From: Halocalculus aciditolerans
GTDB lineage: Archaea > Halobacteriota > Halobacteria > Halobacteriales > Halobacteriaceae
Assembly: GCF_014647475.1 (NCBI RefSeq)
Contig: NZ_BMPG01000001.1
Span: 496,001-560,000, forward strand
Reading direction: 5' to 3'
DNA length: 64,000 nt
The notes under the pieces were generated by a model, which was given only the letters and a program-made list of their open reading frames with translations, had not been told where the DNA came from and searched no databases. Numbering within the stretch: the first letter of the stretch is position 1; the number at the start of each line of letters is the position of its first letter. The position numbers and the translations under genes are program-made. Below, piece after piece: positions 16,695-24,472 of the stretch.

Positions 16695-17039
16695 GGACTA
16701 ACGTATTTTGGAGAATATATATATATATATATATAATTTCCTACTAGATCGTGGTTCGTGTTCTCGATAGAAGAAGTTGAAGTTTGAACGACGAAATCCG
16801 GTTTTTCGACTGGTTCTGAGTCGGTATAATGGACTTATGGTGTGGATGCTCGCAGGATAACCGCTCATTTTACCGGAGCTTCAGGGAGAAACCGCGAGGT
16901 TGTTGAGTGCTACGGCTCACTAGCTGGTGCTATCCGTAGAACGCGCTGTGGAGTTAGCCGCGGTGCAGTGAACGCTACGCGTCAAGAAACCGCTTCAACG
17001 TACAGGTGGCTGTGTCATCGGCTGTTCTCGGTGGTTGGT
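16695..17039. other. 345-base AT-richer gap without recognisable gene
   Basis: The gap between the Tat-signal mini-gene and vanZ contains the AT promoter tract and about 300 bases that remain AT-richer than the genome until about 16870. From 16880 the sequence has weak coding character but no start, motif or conserved domain that I can name. It is probably the rest of an acquired islet that starts near 16200. Confidence 0.4.
16712..16737 (-). promoter_or_regulatory. (AT)n tract serving as TATA-type promoter
   Basis: An uninterrupted alternating AT run of about 21 bases (16715-16735) lies 20-40 bases upstream of the ATG at 16694, the right distance for an archaeal TATA box of a leaderless or short-leader transcript. 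In such GC-rich DNA a simple AT repeat is striking and could vary in length between strains. The assignment as promoter is by position only. Confidence 0.45.
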
Positions 17040-17435
17040 TCAGTTCTCGGGGTCGCCTTTGGGTCGAATCCTGGCGAGCCAGGGGTCGAGTGCGGCGGCG
17101 AGCAGCGCGCCGACGACGGCACCGAGGGCGTCGGCGGCCCAGTCGTAGAGGGAGGCGTCGCGGCCGACGACGCCCTGGACGATTTCGATCGCGCCGCCGT
17201 AGGCGGTGGCGACGCCGACGGCGAGCAGGACGGCGAGCCACGTCCGCCTGGTTCCTAGCGCGAACCCGAGCGCGCCGCCGAGGGCGACGTAGGCGAGCGC
17301 GTGCAGGTATTTGTCGAAGCCGACGAGGCCGAGCGGGCCGAGTTCGGGGCCTTGCGGCGCGCCCGAGGAGACCGAGGCGGCGAGCACGACGGCGGCGACG
17401 GCGAGCGCGGGTAGCCAGCGCAGGCGGCGGTCCAT
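17040..17435 (-). CDS. VanZ-family membrane protein
   Basis: A 131-residue membrane protein with four predicted helices. The VanZ-like signature GFDKYLHALAYVALGGALG (about 40-58) and the second motif GGAIEIVQGVVGRDASLYDW (about 79-98) match the family, in which the DK-H and E-Q-R-D residues are conserved. The biochemical role of VanZ in archaea is unknown. The ATG at 17435 is followed downstream by a short basic tail. A structured intergenic segment lies just upstream. Confidence 0.85.
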   Translation of the reverse strand: MDRRLRWLPALAVAAVVLAASVSSGAPQGPELGPLGLVGFDKYLHALAYVALGGALGFALGTRRTWLAVLLAVGVATAYGGAIEIVQGVVGRDASLYDWAADALGAVVGALLAAALDPWLARIRPKGDPEN

Positions 17436-17480
17436 GACCGTGTCTCACGGGAGCGAGGAGTAAGTGGTTTCGATGGGGAG

Positions 17481-17568
17481 GGCCAGTGTGTGCGGAACTC
17501 CGCTCAGGGGGTGGCTGTACACACTGGCCGGGGCTGGGTCCCCAAAGTGCTGCTTGGGGGTTGACAGC
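17481..17568. other. strongly structured intergenic segment, possible small RNA
   Basis: Between azlD and vanZ, GGCCAGTGTGT (17481-17491) pairs perfectly with ACACACTGGCC (17519-17529), enclosing a GCGG/CCGC mini-hairpin. Immediately after, CCCCAA (17540-17545) pairs with TTGGGG (17554-17559) inside a GCTG/CAGC clamp (17533-17536 with 17565-17568). Two adjacent stems with bulges suggest a folded RNA. I cannot decide strand or class; an H/ACA-like guide was considered but no ACA is placed convincingly. Confidence 0.35.
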
Positions 17569-17615
17569 AAAGAACGTTATCAATAATTCGAGGGGGAACC
17601 TCCCGCTCGAAAACG

Positions 17616-17945
17616 TCAGAACGGCCAGAAACGGACGGCCCAGAGGACGAGCATCCCGCTGGCGATGGTGGCGAGGACGTCCTCGGTGCGCCACGCGACG
17701 ACGGCGGCGACGAGGCCGCCGGCGAGCGCGTCCAGCGGGACGTTCCCGAGCGACCCGGACGGGGCGACGAACTCGGGGGCGACGAGCGCGGCGAGCACGG
17801 CCGCGGGCACGAAGCGGAGCGCGCGCTCCAGCGAGTCCGGGACGTCGTCGAGCCGGCCGAGCAGGCCGATGAAGGAGAACCGGACGAGGAACGTCGGAAT
17901 CCCGATAGCGAGGATGACGAGCCAAATCGTGAGCGCGTCCATCAC
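17616..17945 (-). CDS. azlD: AzlD-family branched-chain amino acid export subunit
   Basis: AzlD is the small partner of AzlC in an export system for branched-chain amino acids and analogues. The 109-residue protein has four hydrophobic segments and the family start (WLVILAIGIPTFLVRFSFI) with LDDVPDSLERALRFVPAAVL. The GTG at 17945 overlaps the azlC stop (GTGA); an ATG directly after it (17942) also fits. Substrate is inferred from the family. Confidence 0.88.
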   Translation of the reverse strand: MMDALTIWLVILAIGIPTFLVRFSFIGLLGRLDDVPDSLERALRFVPAAVLAALVAPEFVAPSGSLGNVPLDALAGGLVAAVVAWRTEDVLATIASGMLVLWAVRFWPF

Positions 17946-18709
17946 TCGCTCACCTCCTCGGTCGCGTCAGCGTCTCTCGGAGGTTCCCCGGCGGTCTCGC
18001 CGCCGGCGGCTGTTTCGTCGCCAGCGTCGTCTGTTTCGTCGGGATTGTCGACGAGGAGGCCGGCGGCGACGCCGCAGAGGCCGCCGGCGAGCAGGCCGAG
18101 GTGGAGGGGGAGGTAGACCGCGCCGAGCGTGCCGGCGACCGCGCCGACGGCGGCGGCGACGCCGGTCGCGCGGTCCTCGACGGCCGGGACGAGGAGCGCG
18201 AGGAAGACGAGCGGGACGGTAAACGAGAGCCCCCAGGACTCGGGGACGCCGCCGCCGACGACGAGGCCGACGACCGTCGCGGCCTGCCAGACGACCCAGA
18301 GCGTGAGGGCGACGCCGAGGTAGTACGGGCGCTTGTCGACGTCGCCGCCCCGGTAGCGCGCGACGCTGAGCGCGTACGCCTGGTCGGTCAGCACGTACGC
18401 CATGGCGGCCTTCCACCGCGTCGTGTACTCGCGGAAGTGGGGGGCGAGGCTCGCGGAGTACATCCCCATCCGGAGGTTGATGACGACGGCGGTGGCGACG
18501 ACGACGAGCGCGGGCGCGCCCTCCTGGACGAGCGAGAGCGCGGCGAGCTGGCTCGCGCCCGCGAACACGAAGACGGAGAGCCCCATCGCCTGCGCGAGAG
18601 AGAACCCGGCGTCGACGGCCGCGACGCCGGACACGAGGCCGAACGGCACGATTCCGAGGAGGAGCGGGAGGGCGTCGCGGACGCCCGCCCGGAACGCGTC
18701 ACGATTCAC
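17942..18709 (-). CDS. azlC: AzlC-family branched-chain amino acid exporter
   Basis: AzlC is the larger membrane subunit of the AzlCD exporter. The 255-residue protein opens with the family stretch ALPLLLGIVPFGLVSGVAA and has the conserved VFAGASQLAAL and NLRMGMYSASLAPH segments. About six transmembrane helices are visible. The last 35 residues are a cytoplasmic acidic Asp/Glu/Ala-rich tail, longer than usual and likely a halophilic addition. The start is a GTG at 18709 (MNRDAFRAGVRDALP). It is coupled to azlD. Confidence 0.9.
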   Translation of the reverse strand: MNRDAFRAGVRDALPLLLGIVPFGLVSGVAAVDAGFSLAQAMGLSVFVFAGASQLAALSLVQEGAPALVVVATAVVINLRMGMYSASLAPHFREYTTRWKAAMAYVLTDQAYALSVARYRGGDVDKRPYYLGVALTLWVVWQAATVVGLVVGGGVPESWGLSFTVPLVFLALLVPAVEDRATGVAAAVGAVAGTLGAVYLPLHLGLLAGGLCGVAAGLLVDNPDETDDAGDETAAGGETAGEPPRDADATEEVSE

Positions 18710-18770
18710 ACGTTGTGTGTCGCCGCCGCCCTAAAAGACTCCGCGGAAACCGGCCGGCGTCGTGGCCCGC

Positions 18771-19628
18771 TCAGAGCCGGTCGTACTCGTAGTCGCCGAC
18801 GCGCCGGTAGCGGTGCGCGAGGAACGCCGCACAGAGCGCGACGACGAGGACGCCGCCGACCCACGGCAGGAACGACCCGAGACCCGCGCTCTCCCGGACG
18901 TCGCGGTCGTCGGCGTTCGTCGTGTTCCCGTCTCTGTTCGCCGCGGCCGTGGTCGACGTCGACCCGCCGACCGCGTCCTCGCCGCTTGACGTCGTCGTGC
19001 TCTCGGCCGGCGCGCTCTCGCCGTCCGACTCACCGCTCGAAGGGGACGTCGACGCCGCGTCCGTGGGCGTCTCGGTGGTCGTCGCGTTCGTCTCCGTACT
19101 CGTCGCCTGCGTCGTGGTTGACGGACTCGAACCCCCGTCCGAGCCGCCGTCGGAACCACCGGACCCGCCGGTAGCTCCGCTGCCGCCGGTGTCGCCGCTA
19201 TCAGAACCGCCGCCGGTATCTCCGCCGGCGCTGCCGTCGGAACCGCCGCTAGAGCCGCTGTCGGGTGCGGCGACGACGAAGTCGACCTGCGTGGAGCCGG
19301 CGGGCTCCCAGGTGGCGCTCGCGGTGTCGTTCGCCGCGGTGAGGACCACCCGTTCGTTCGTCCGAGTGTCGGTCGGGTCGTCGACGTAGACGTCGTAGTA
19401 GCCGGTGGCGTTCGTCGTGGTGGTGTTCAGGGTCGCGCCGTCGTAGGCGACGGTGACCGTGACGCCGCTCGCGGCGGTGCCGTTCGCGTAGGTCGCGTGC
19501 CCGAAGTAGCGCTGCGGGGGCTGTGGCGGGCCGCCGGCGTCGTGCGTGGCGACGGCGAGCGCGGGGGCGGCCGCGCCGAGCACGGCCGCGGTCGCGAGGA
19601 GGACGGCGAGGAGTGCGCGACGCATCAC
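18771..19628 (-). CDS. surface protein with Ser/Gly/Thr-rich stalk and C-terminal anchor
   Basis: A 285-residue secreted protein. A signal peptide (about 1-25) precedes a small beta domain (about 40-120, FGHATYANGTAASGVTVTVAYDG) like a carboxypeptidase-regulatory or Ig-type fold. A roughly 130-residue low-complexity Ser/Gly/Thr stalk with several N-glycosylation sequons follows, then a transmembrane helix (about 255-272) and a short basic tail. The start codons GTG-ATG at 19628/19625 overlap the TGA of the giant upstream gene, so the two surface proteins are co-translated. Function is likely structural or adhesive. Confidence 0.85.
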   Translation of the reverse strand: MMRRALLAVLLATAAVLGAAAPALAVATHDAGGPPQPPQRYFGHATYANGTAASGVTVTVAYDGATLNTTTTNATGYYDVYVDDPTDTRTNERVVLTAANDTASATWEPAGSTQVDFVVAAPDSGSSGGSDGSAGGDTGGGSDSGDTGGSGATGGSGGSDGGSDGGSSPSTTTQATSTETNATTTETPTDAASTSPSSGESDGESAPAESTTTSSGEDAVGGSTSTTAAANRDGNTTNADDRDVRESAGLGSFLPWVGGVLVVALCAAFLAHRYRRVGDYEYDRL

Positions 19629-22600
19629 GCGTCACCCCCCGCGGCCGTGGCGTTGCCGGACGCCGGCTCGTAGGTCTGCGTGCCGTCGGAGACGTACACC
19701 CAGTAGGCGTGGCCGGCGCGGAAGTCGTCCGCGCCGTCGGCGGCGAGCATCGACTGGCCGCTCGCGGTCCGCACGCGCGTCACGTTCTCGACGGAGTCGA
19801 GCGCGACGCCGACGGACTGCCTGTCCTCCTGGTAGTGGCCGACGAGGTTCCAGCCCTCGTCGAGCGTCACGTTCGACTCCGCGCGCTCGGGGACGGTGTT
19901 CTCGACGGCGAACCCGATGCTGCGGTTCTCCTCGGCGACGAAGACGTAGCCGTTCCCGCCTTCGAGGCGGTCGAGGGTGTTGTTCTCGGCGCGCGGGTCG
20001 AAGGACTGCCACATCCCGTGGTCGTACGTCCAGACCGACTGGACGCCGGAGAGGTCGACGTCGGCGAGGTCGACGTGCCCGGACTCAGCGGGGATGGAGA
20101 CGTAGTTCCGGCCCTCGTGGAGGTCGCGGACGGTCGCGTAGACGGGCGCGGCGGCGTCACTGCTCGCCGTGCCGTCTCCGGCGGCCTCCGTCACGCTCCC
20201 GTCACTGAGGGAGACGACTGGCGACTGCGAGGTGTCGAGGCTCCCCGCGACGGTGACGTCGACGCGGTCGGTGGCGTTCCCGCCGTCGAGCCGCGTCGCC
20301 GTCACACTCGTGACGTTCGCGTCGGAGACGGTCACGTCGCCCGCGCCGAGACCGCCGGCGTTCACGGGCTCGGTGAACTCGACCGCGACGGTGGTGTTCG
20401 CGCCGCCGGCCGACACGTCCGTGATTTCGGCGCTGGCGATGGCGGGGGCGTGGGCGTCCACGGTCGCCGTCGCGCTCGCGCCGCCGGCGTCGTGGCCGCC
20501 GTAGTCGACGGCGTGCCGGAGCGACACCGCGTAGTCGTTGTCCGCGGGGACGCGGTAGTCGGCGCTGTACCGGTACGCGCCATCGGATTCGGTGACGGTG
20601 AAGTCGCCGGCGGTGAGCGTCGCCGATTCGTTTCCGTACGCGGCGGCGACGGTGGCTTCGACGCGGTCGAGCGGTTCGTCGCTCTCGAAGGCGACGGTGA
20701 CGGTGCCGTAGTCGGTCGTCGCGTCGAGCGTGTCGACTTGCACGCCGTCGGTGTCGGCGACCGCGCGCGTGGCCGCGGGGAGAGACCGCCCGGCGGTGTT
20801 CACGACCGCGTCGGCGTCGTAGCCGAGCGTGTCGTTCCCGAGGTCGCCGGGGGCGACGGGCGCGTCGAGCGTCAGCGTCGCCGTCGCCCCGTCCGCCGCG
20901 TGCTTGACGCTCGTGATCGCGGTGGAGCCGTTCGCGTGCGCGTCGGTGTAGGTGAAGTCGTCAGCGGTGAGCGCGCCGCCGTCGCTCGCGGCGACGGGAC
21001 CGTTGAACGTCACCGTGACCCGTGTGCTGTCGACGGTGGCGTCGACGCCGGCGAGCGCCGTCGCGCCGGCGTGGAGCGGCTCGCCCGACGCGTTCGCGGC
21101 GGCGTGCGTGCCGACGGGGTCGGTCGCGGCTTCGGTGAGCGCGACCGTGGCGTTCGGATTCTTGATGCTCGACTCGCTCACGGCGCGGTCGAGCGTCAGC
21201 GCGTAGAGACCATCGTGCCGGGCGTCGACGCTCGTGACGGAGCCGTCGCCGGTCCACGCGAACGCGGCGGCGTCGGCGGCCGCGAGCGCTTCGCTCGTCG
21301 AGACGAACACCGTCTCGTCGCCCGCGGCGGTGTTCGCGGACTCGACGGCCGGCCGGGCGGTGTCCTTCGCCACGACCGTCGCGCCCGGCGTCGTGTCCGG
21401 GGCGGCGTTCCCGGCGGCGTCGGACGCCGTGACGTCGACGCCGACCGTGCCGTCGGGGAGCGCGGACGCGTTCACGCGAACCGTCGTCGCGTCCGTGTCA
21501 CTCCCCGCCGTCTTCTGCGCGCTCACGGACTCGTTGCCGGCGGTGAGCGTGGCGGTGACGGTCGTCCCCGCGACGTTCGACACCGGCACGGCGTAGGCGT
21601 CCGCGGCGTCAGCAGTCACGTTCCCGAGCGCGCCGACCGTCGGCTGCTCCGGCGGAACCGTATCGAGGCGGAGCGCGTCCGTGTCGGCGGTCGCGGTGTT
21701 GTTCGCGGTGTCGACCGCGGTCACCGGAACCGTGAGCGAGCGGTCGACCGCGCGGTCGACGCCGACGGTGACGGTCGATTCGTACGTGTCGTTCACGCCG
21801 CGGTCGAGGCGCTGTACGCCCGCGCCGAGCGCCGTCAGGTCGGCGGACACGGCGTCGAAGTGCGGGTCGGTCGCTTCGGCTTCGACGCGCACGCGGTCAC
21901 CGCTCGTGACGGCCCGGTCGCCGTCGACCGGTGTCACCGTGACGTTCGAGAGCGCGGGCGGGGTGTCGTCGACGGCGAACGCGAACGTCTTCGTCGCCGC
22001 GTTCCCGTCCACGTCGCTCGCCTGCACGAGCACGGTCGTCTGCCCGTCGACGAGCGTCGCGTCGGCCGCGGAGAGGTTCACGGCGAGGGTGTCGTTCTCG
22101 TAGGTCGCGGCGGTCGTGTTCCCGACCGTGCCCGCGAAGACCGCGCCGCCGTCGTTCGTCACCGTGACGGTGACGTTCTCCGCGTCGAGCGGGCTGCCGG
22201 TCGCGTTCAGCGGCACCGACACCGTCGGCTGGGAGTCGGAGACGACGCCGCTCGGCGAGCCCTCGCCGTACGTCGGCGGCGTCACGTCCACGGCGAGCGT
22301 GTCGACGGGGAACGTGTAGCTGTTCCCGGCGTCGTCGCCCGCGGTCAGGACGACCGTGTGATTCCCGGGGACGGCGTCCCGTCTGACCGCGACGGTGCGG
22401 CCGAGCGTGGTGTTCGCCGTGCTGCCGAGGCGGACCCAGCCCGTGCCGAACCCGGTCATGTTCGCGCGGACCGTGCCGAGGTGGCGGTCGGAGACGTTCG
22501 CGATGATGGAGACGTCCGTGCCGGGCGCGACGATGCCGTTCTGCGTCCCCGTCTCCTCGACGGAGACCGTGTGGAACACCGGTTTGACGGTGTCAACGAT

Positions 22601-24292
22601 GAACTGCGTGCGCCGCGTGCGCTCGTTCCCTTCGCCGTCCTCGCCCGTCATCGTGATCGTGACGGGGCCTTCGGCGAGCGGCCGCGTGTCGTTCCCGCCG
22701 ATAGCGACGTCGAGCTGCCCATTCTCGAAGGAGACGCGCTTCGCGCTGCGGTCGCCGTCGACGAGCGTGCCGTCCGAGTCTTCGACGGTGACGTGGAGGG
22801 AGTCGAGCGTGTTCGCCTCGGTCACTGTCGCGGTGACGTCGGTCGTGTTCCCGTTCACGAACGTGTTGTTCGCGGGGGAGACGTCCGAGATTGCGGGCGC
22901 GCTCGTGTCGAGCGTCAGCGTGCCGGCGTCGACCGGCATGTGGTTGTCCGCGGCGTCCGCGGCGACGACCGTGAGCGTGCGGTCGCCGTCCGCGAGGCCG
23001 GGGGCGTCGTCGACGGTGACGTTCGCCGCGAAGGTGTCCGTGTCGTTCACGCGTTCGAGGGCGACCGTGCCCGCGCCGAACGCGCTCGCGTCCACCGTCA
23101 CCGCGTCGAGGTGCGCGTCCGTCACGGTGGCTTCGAGCGAGACGACGTCGCCGTCGGCGACGATGCCGTTCTCGTTCCCGGTGTCGCTCGCGGACGCGTC
23201 AGTCACCTCGGGGGCGACGCTGTCCACGATGAACCCCCACGTCCGGTTCGCGTGGTTCGCCGGGGCGTCCGTGTCGTTCGCCGTGACCGTCACGGACGCC
23301 GGTCCCTGCGCGAGGTCGAATCCGGCTTTCGCGGGGTCGACCGTGACGTGCGTGCCGTTGTAGGAGACGCCGGCGTGCGCGGTGGAGGACGCGTTCAGGT
23401 AGGTCGCGTTTGCCTGCGTGAGCGTCACCGCGATGGAGGACTCCTCGACGTGGAGGGTGTCGTCGGTCGCGCCGACCACGATGGTCGGCGTCGTCGCGTT
23501 CGCGTAGCCCGTCGGCGCGGGACTGGAGAGGTTCGGCGCGTGCGTGTCCACCGTCACGCGCGTCGCGGGCAGCGTGCGCTCCGGCACGGCGTTCCCCGCG
23601 CCGTCGGTCGCGTTCGTCAGCGAGACCGTGTAGTTCCCGTCGACGGGAACGGACGCGTTCACGGCGTACGTCGTTTCGTTCCACGCGAGCGAGCTGTTCG
23701 CCGTGAAGTCGTCGTTCGTGAGGACGACGCGGCGCGGGCCTTCGAGCGTGACGTTCAGCCGGTCGAGTCGCTCGTAGTTCGTGACGTCGTCCGCGGCGGT
23801 GACGGTGAGGCCGGCGTGCTGGTCGGGCGTCTCGCTCCCCGTGAGCGTCACCGCGGGGGCCGTGTCGTCGAGTTCGCTCCGGTTGATGGCGCGCGAGGTC
23901 GTCGACCCGCCCCACCAGGAGGACGTCGTCGTCGTCGCGCTGAAGTTGTACCATCCCTCCCTCGTGATGTTGTACTCGGTCGGCGTGAAGCGGAGGGTGG
24001 CGACGCCGTCGTCGCCGGCGGTCGCGGTGCCGACGACGGTTTCGACCTTCGAATCGCCGTCGCTGTTGACGGCGAAGGTGACGTTGTTCCCGGCGTCGAC
24101 GTTGCGGGCGACGAGCGTCGCCTCCTCGCCGGACTGGACGGACGGCTCGCCGGTCTGGACGGCGAGACCGACGCCGAAGACGGTGCCGGAGAAGTAGACG
24201 ACGCCGGCGACGACGGAGACGACGACGAGCAGGGCGGCCGCGACGGCGGGAACCTTGGCTCGAAGCGCGCTTCCGTTGCTCCGAGCAGTCAC
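19625..24292 (-). CDS. giant cell-surface protein with tandem Ig-like domains
   Basis: A 1555-residue extracellular protein. An N-terminal transmembrane helix (about 13-36) acts as signal or anchor. About ten Ig/cadherin-like beta units follow, joined at repeated VDxxxP junctions (VDSVAPEVTD, VDTVKPVFHT, VDDTPPALSN). Dozens of NxS/T sequons suggest heavy N-glycosylation. A separate C-terminal domain (about 1370-1545) begins LHEGRNYVSIPAESG and contains GGNGYVFVAEENRSIGF. No C-terminal helix or PGF-CTERM signal is seen. The GTG at 24292 is supported by GGAGGTG at 24301-24307. It probably functions with the stalked protein downstream. Confidence 0.9.
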   Translation of the reverse strand: MTARSNGSALRAKVPAVAAALLVVVSVVAGVVYFSGTVFGVGLAVQTGEPSVQSGEEATLVARNVDAGNNVTFAVNSDGDSKVETVVGTATAGDDGVATLRFTPTEYNITREGWYNFSATTTTSSWWGGSTTSRAINRSELDDTAPAVTLTGSETPDQHAGLTVTAADDVTNYERLDRLNVTLEGPRRVVLTNDDFTANSSLAWNETTYAVNASVPVDGNYTVSLTNATDGAGNAVPERTLPATRVTVDTHAPNLSSPAPTGYANATTPTIVVGATDDTLHVEESSIAVTLTQANATYLNASSTAHAGVSYNGTHVTVDPAKAGFDLAQGPASVTVTANDTDAPANHANRTWGFIVDSVAPEVTDASASDTGNENGIVADGDVVSLEATVTDAHLDAVTVDASAFGAGTVALERVNDTDTFAANVTVDDAPGLADGDRTLTVVAADAADNHMPVDAGTLTLDTSAPAISDVSPANNTFVNGNTTDVTATVTEANTLDSLHVTVEDSDGTLVDGDRSAKRVSFENGQLDVAIGGNDTRPLAEGPVTITMTGEDGEGNERTRRTQFIVDTVKPVFHTVSVEETGTQNGIVAPGTDVSIIANVSDRHLGTVRANMTGFGTGWVRLGSTANTTLGRTVAVRRDAVPGNHTVVLTAGDDAGNSYTFPVDTLAVDVTPPTYGEGSPSGVVSDSQPTVSVPLNATGSPLDAENVTVTVTNDGGAVFAGTVGNTTAATYENDTLAVNLSAADATLVDGQTTVLVQASDVDGNAATKTFAFAVDDTPPALSNVTVTPVDGDRAVTSGDRVRVEAEATDPHFDAVSADLTALGAGVQRLDRGVNDTYESTVTVGVDRAVDRSLTVPVTAVDTANNTATADTDALRLDTVPPEQPTVGALGNVTADAADAYAVPVSNVAGTTVTATLTAGNESVSAQKTAGSDTDATTVRVNASALPDGTVGVDVTASDAAGNAAPDTTPGATVVAKDTARPAVESANTAAGDETVFVSTSEALAAADAAAFAWTGDGSVTSVDARHDGLYALTLDRAVSESSIKNPNATVALTEAATDPVGTHAAANASGEPLHAGATALAGVDATVDSTRVTVTFNGPVAASDGGALTADDFTYTDAHANGSTAITSVKHAADGATATLTLDAPVAPGDLGNDTLGYDADAVVNTAGRSLPAATRAVADTDGVQVDTLDATTDYGTVTVAFESDEPLDRVEATVAAAYGNESATLTAGDFTVTESDGAYRYSADYRVPADNDYAVSLRHAVDYGGHDAGGASATATVDAHAPAIASAEITDVSAGGANTTVAVEFTEPVNAGGLGAGDVTVSDANVTSVTATRLDGGNATDRVDVTVAGSLDTSQSPVVSLSDGSVTEAAGDGTASSDAAAPVYATVRDLHEGRNYVSIPAESGHVDLADVDLSGVQSVWTYDHGMWQSFDPRAENNTLDRLEGGNGYVFVAEENRSIGFAVENTVPERAESNVTLDEGWNLVGHYQEDRQSVGVALDSVENVTRVRTASGQSMLAADGADDFRAGHAYWVYVSDGTQTYEPASGNATAAGGDA

Positions 24293-24300
24293 CGTCGGAC

Positions 24301-24307
24301 CACCTCC
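24301..24307 (-). promoter_or_regulatory. Shine-Dalgarno site of the giant surface gene
   Basis: GGAGGTG on the minus strand ends 8 bases before the GTG at 24292 and fixes this start. Further upstream, an AT-rich box around 24354-24366 (AATAATTTATC) is a plausible TATA element, giving a leadered transcript, which is less usual in haloarchaea. Confidence 0.6.
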
Positions 24308-24442
24308 GTTCGGCGGACTGGCAGCATCATACCGTCGTTACAGACCCCAGGTTGATAAATTATTTCGCCGAAGAACTAATTGAAATAAATTCTCGGTCGG
24401 GCGGTTCCCCGACTTTCCGAACGCGTGAAGGGGCGTTCGGTC

Positions 24443-24472
24443 ACCCGCTCGTTCGCTGAACGAAAATCGGGT
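24443..24472 (-). other. hairpin abutting the arcS stop codon
   Basis: TCGTTC (24449-24454), a three-base GCT loop and GAACGA (24458-24463) form a perfect hairpin; ACCCG (24443-24447) and CGGGT (24468-24472) close it. The closing stem touches the arcS stop codon (24472-24474). It has the same placement and loop size as hairpins at other gene ends in this window. Confidence 0.4.

Noticed and set aside
17481-17568. Direct call as H/ACA guide RNA
   Set aside because: Two stems fit loosely, but no correctly placed ACA box or kink-turn could be shown, so it is left unassigned.
19523-24355. A 1610-codon open frame antisense to the giant surface gene
   Set aside because: It is an Arg/Val/Gly-rich antisense frame kept open by GC-rich codon use. 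No domain is seen, whereas the sense strand has a signal helix, Ig repeats and a ribosome site.
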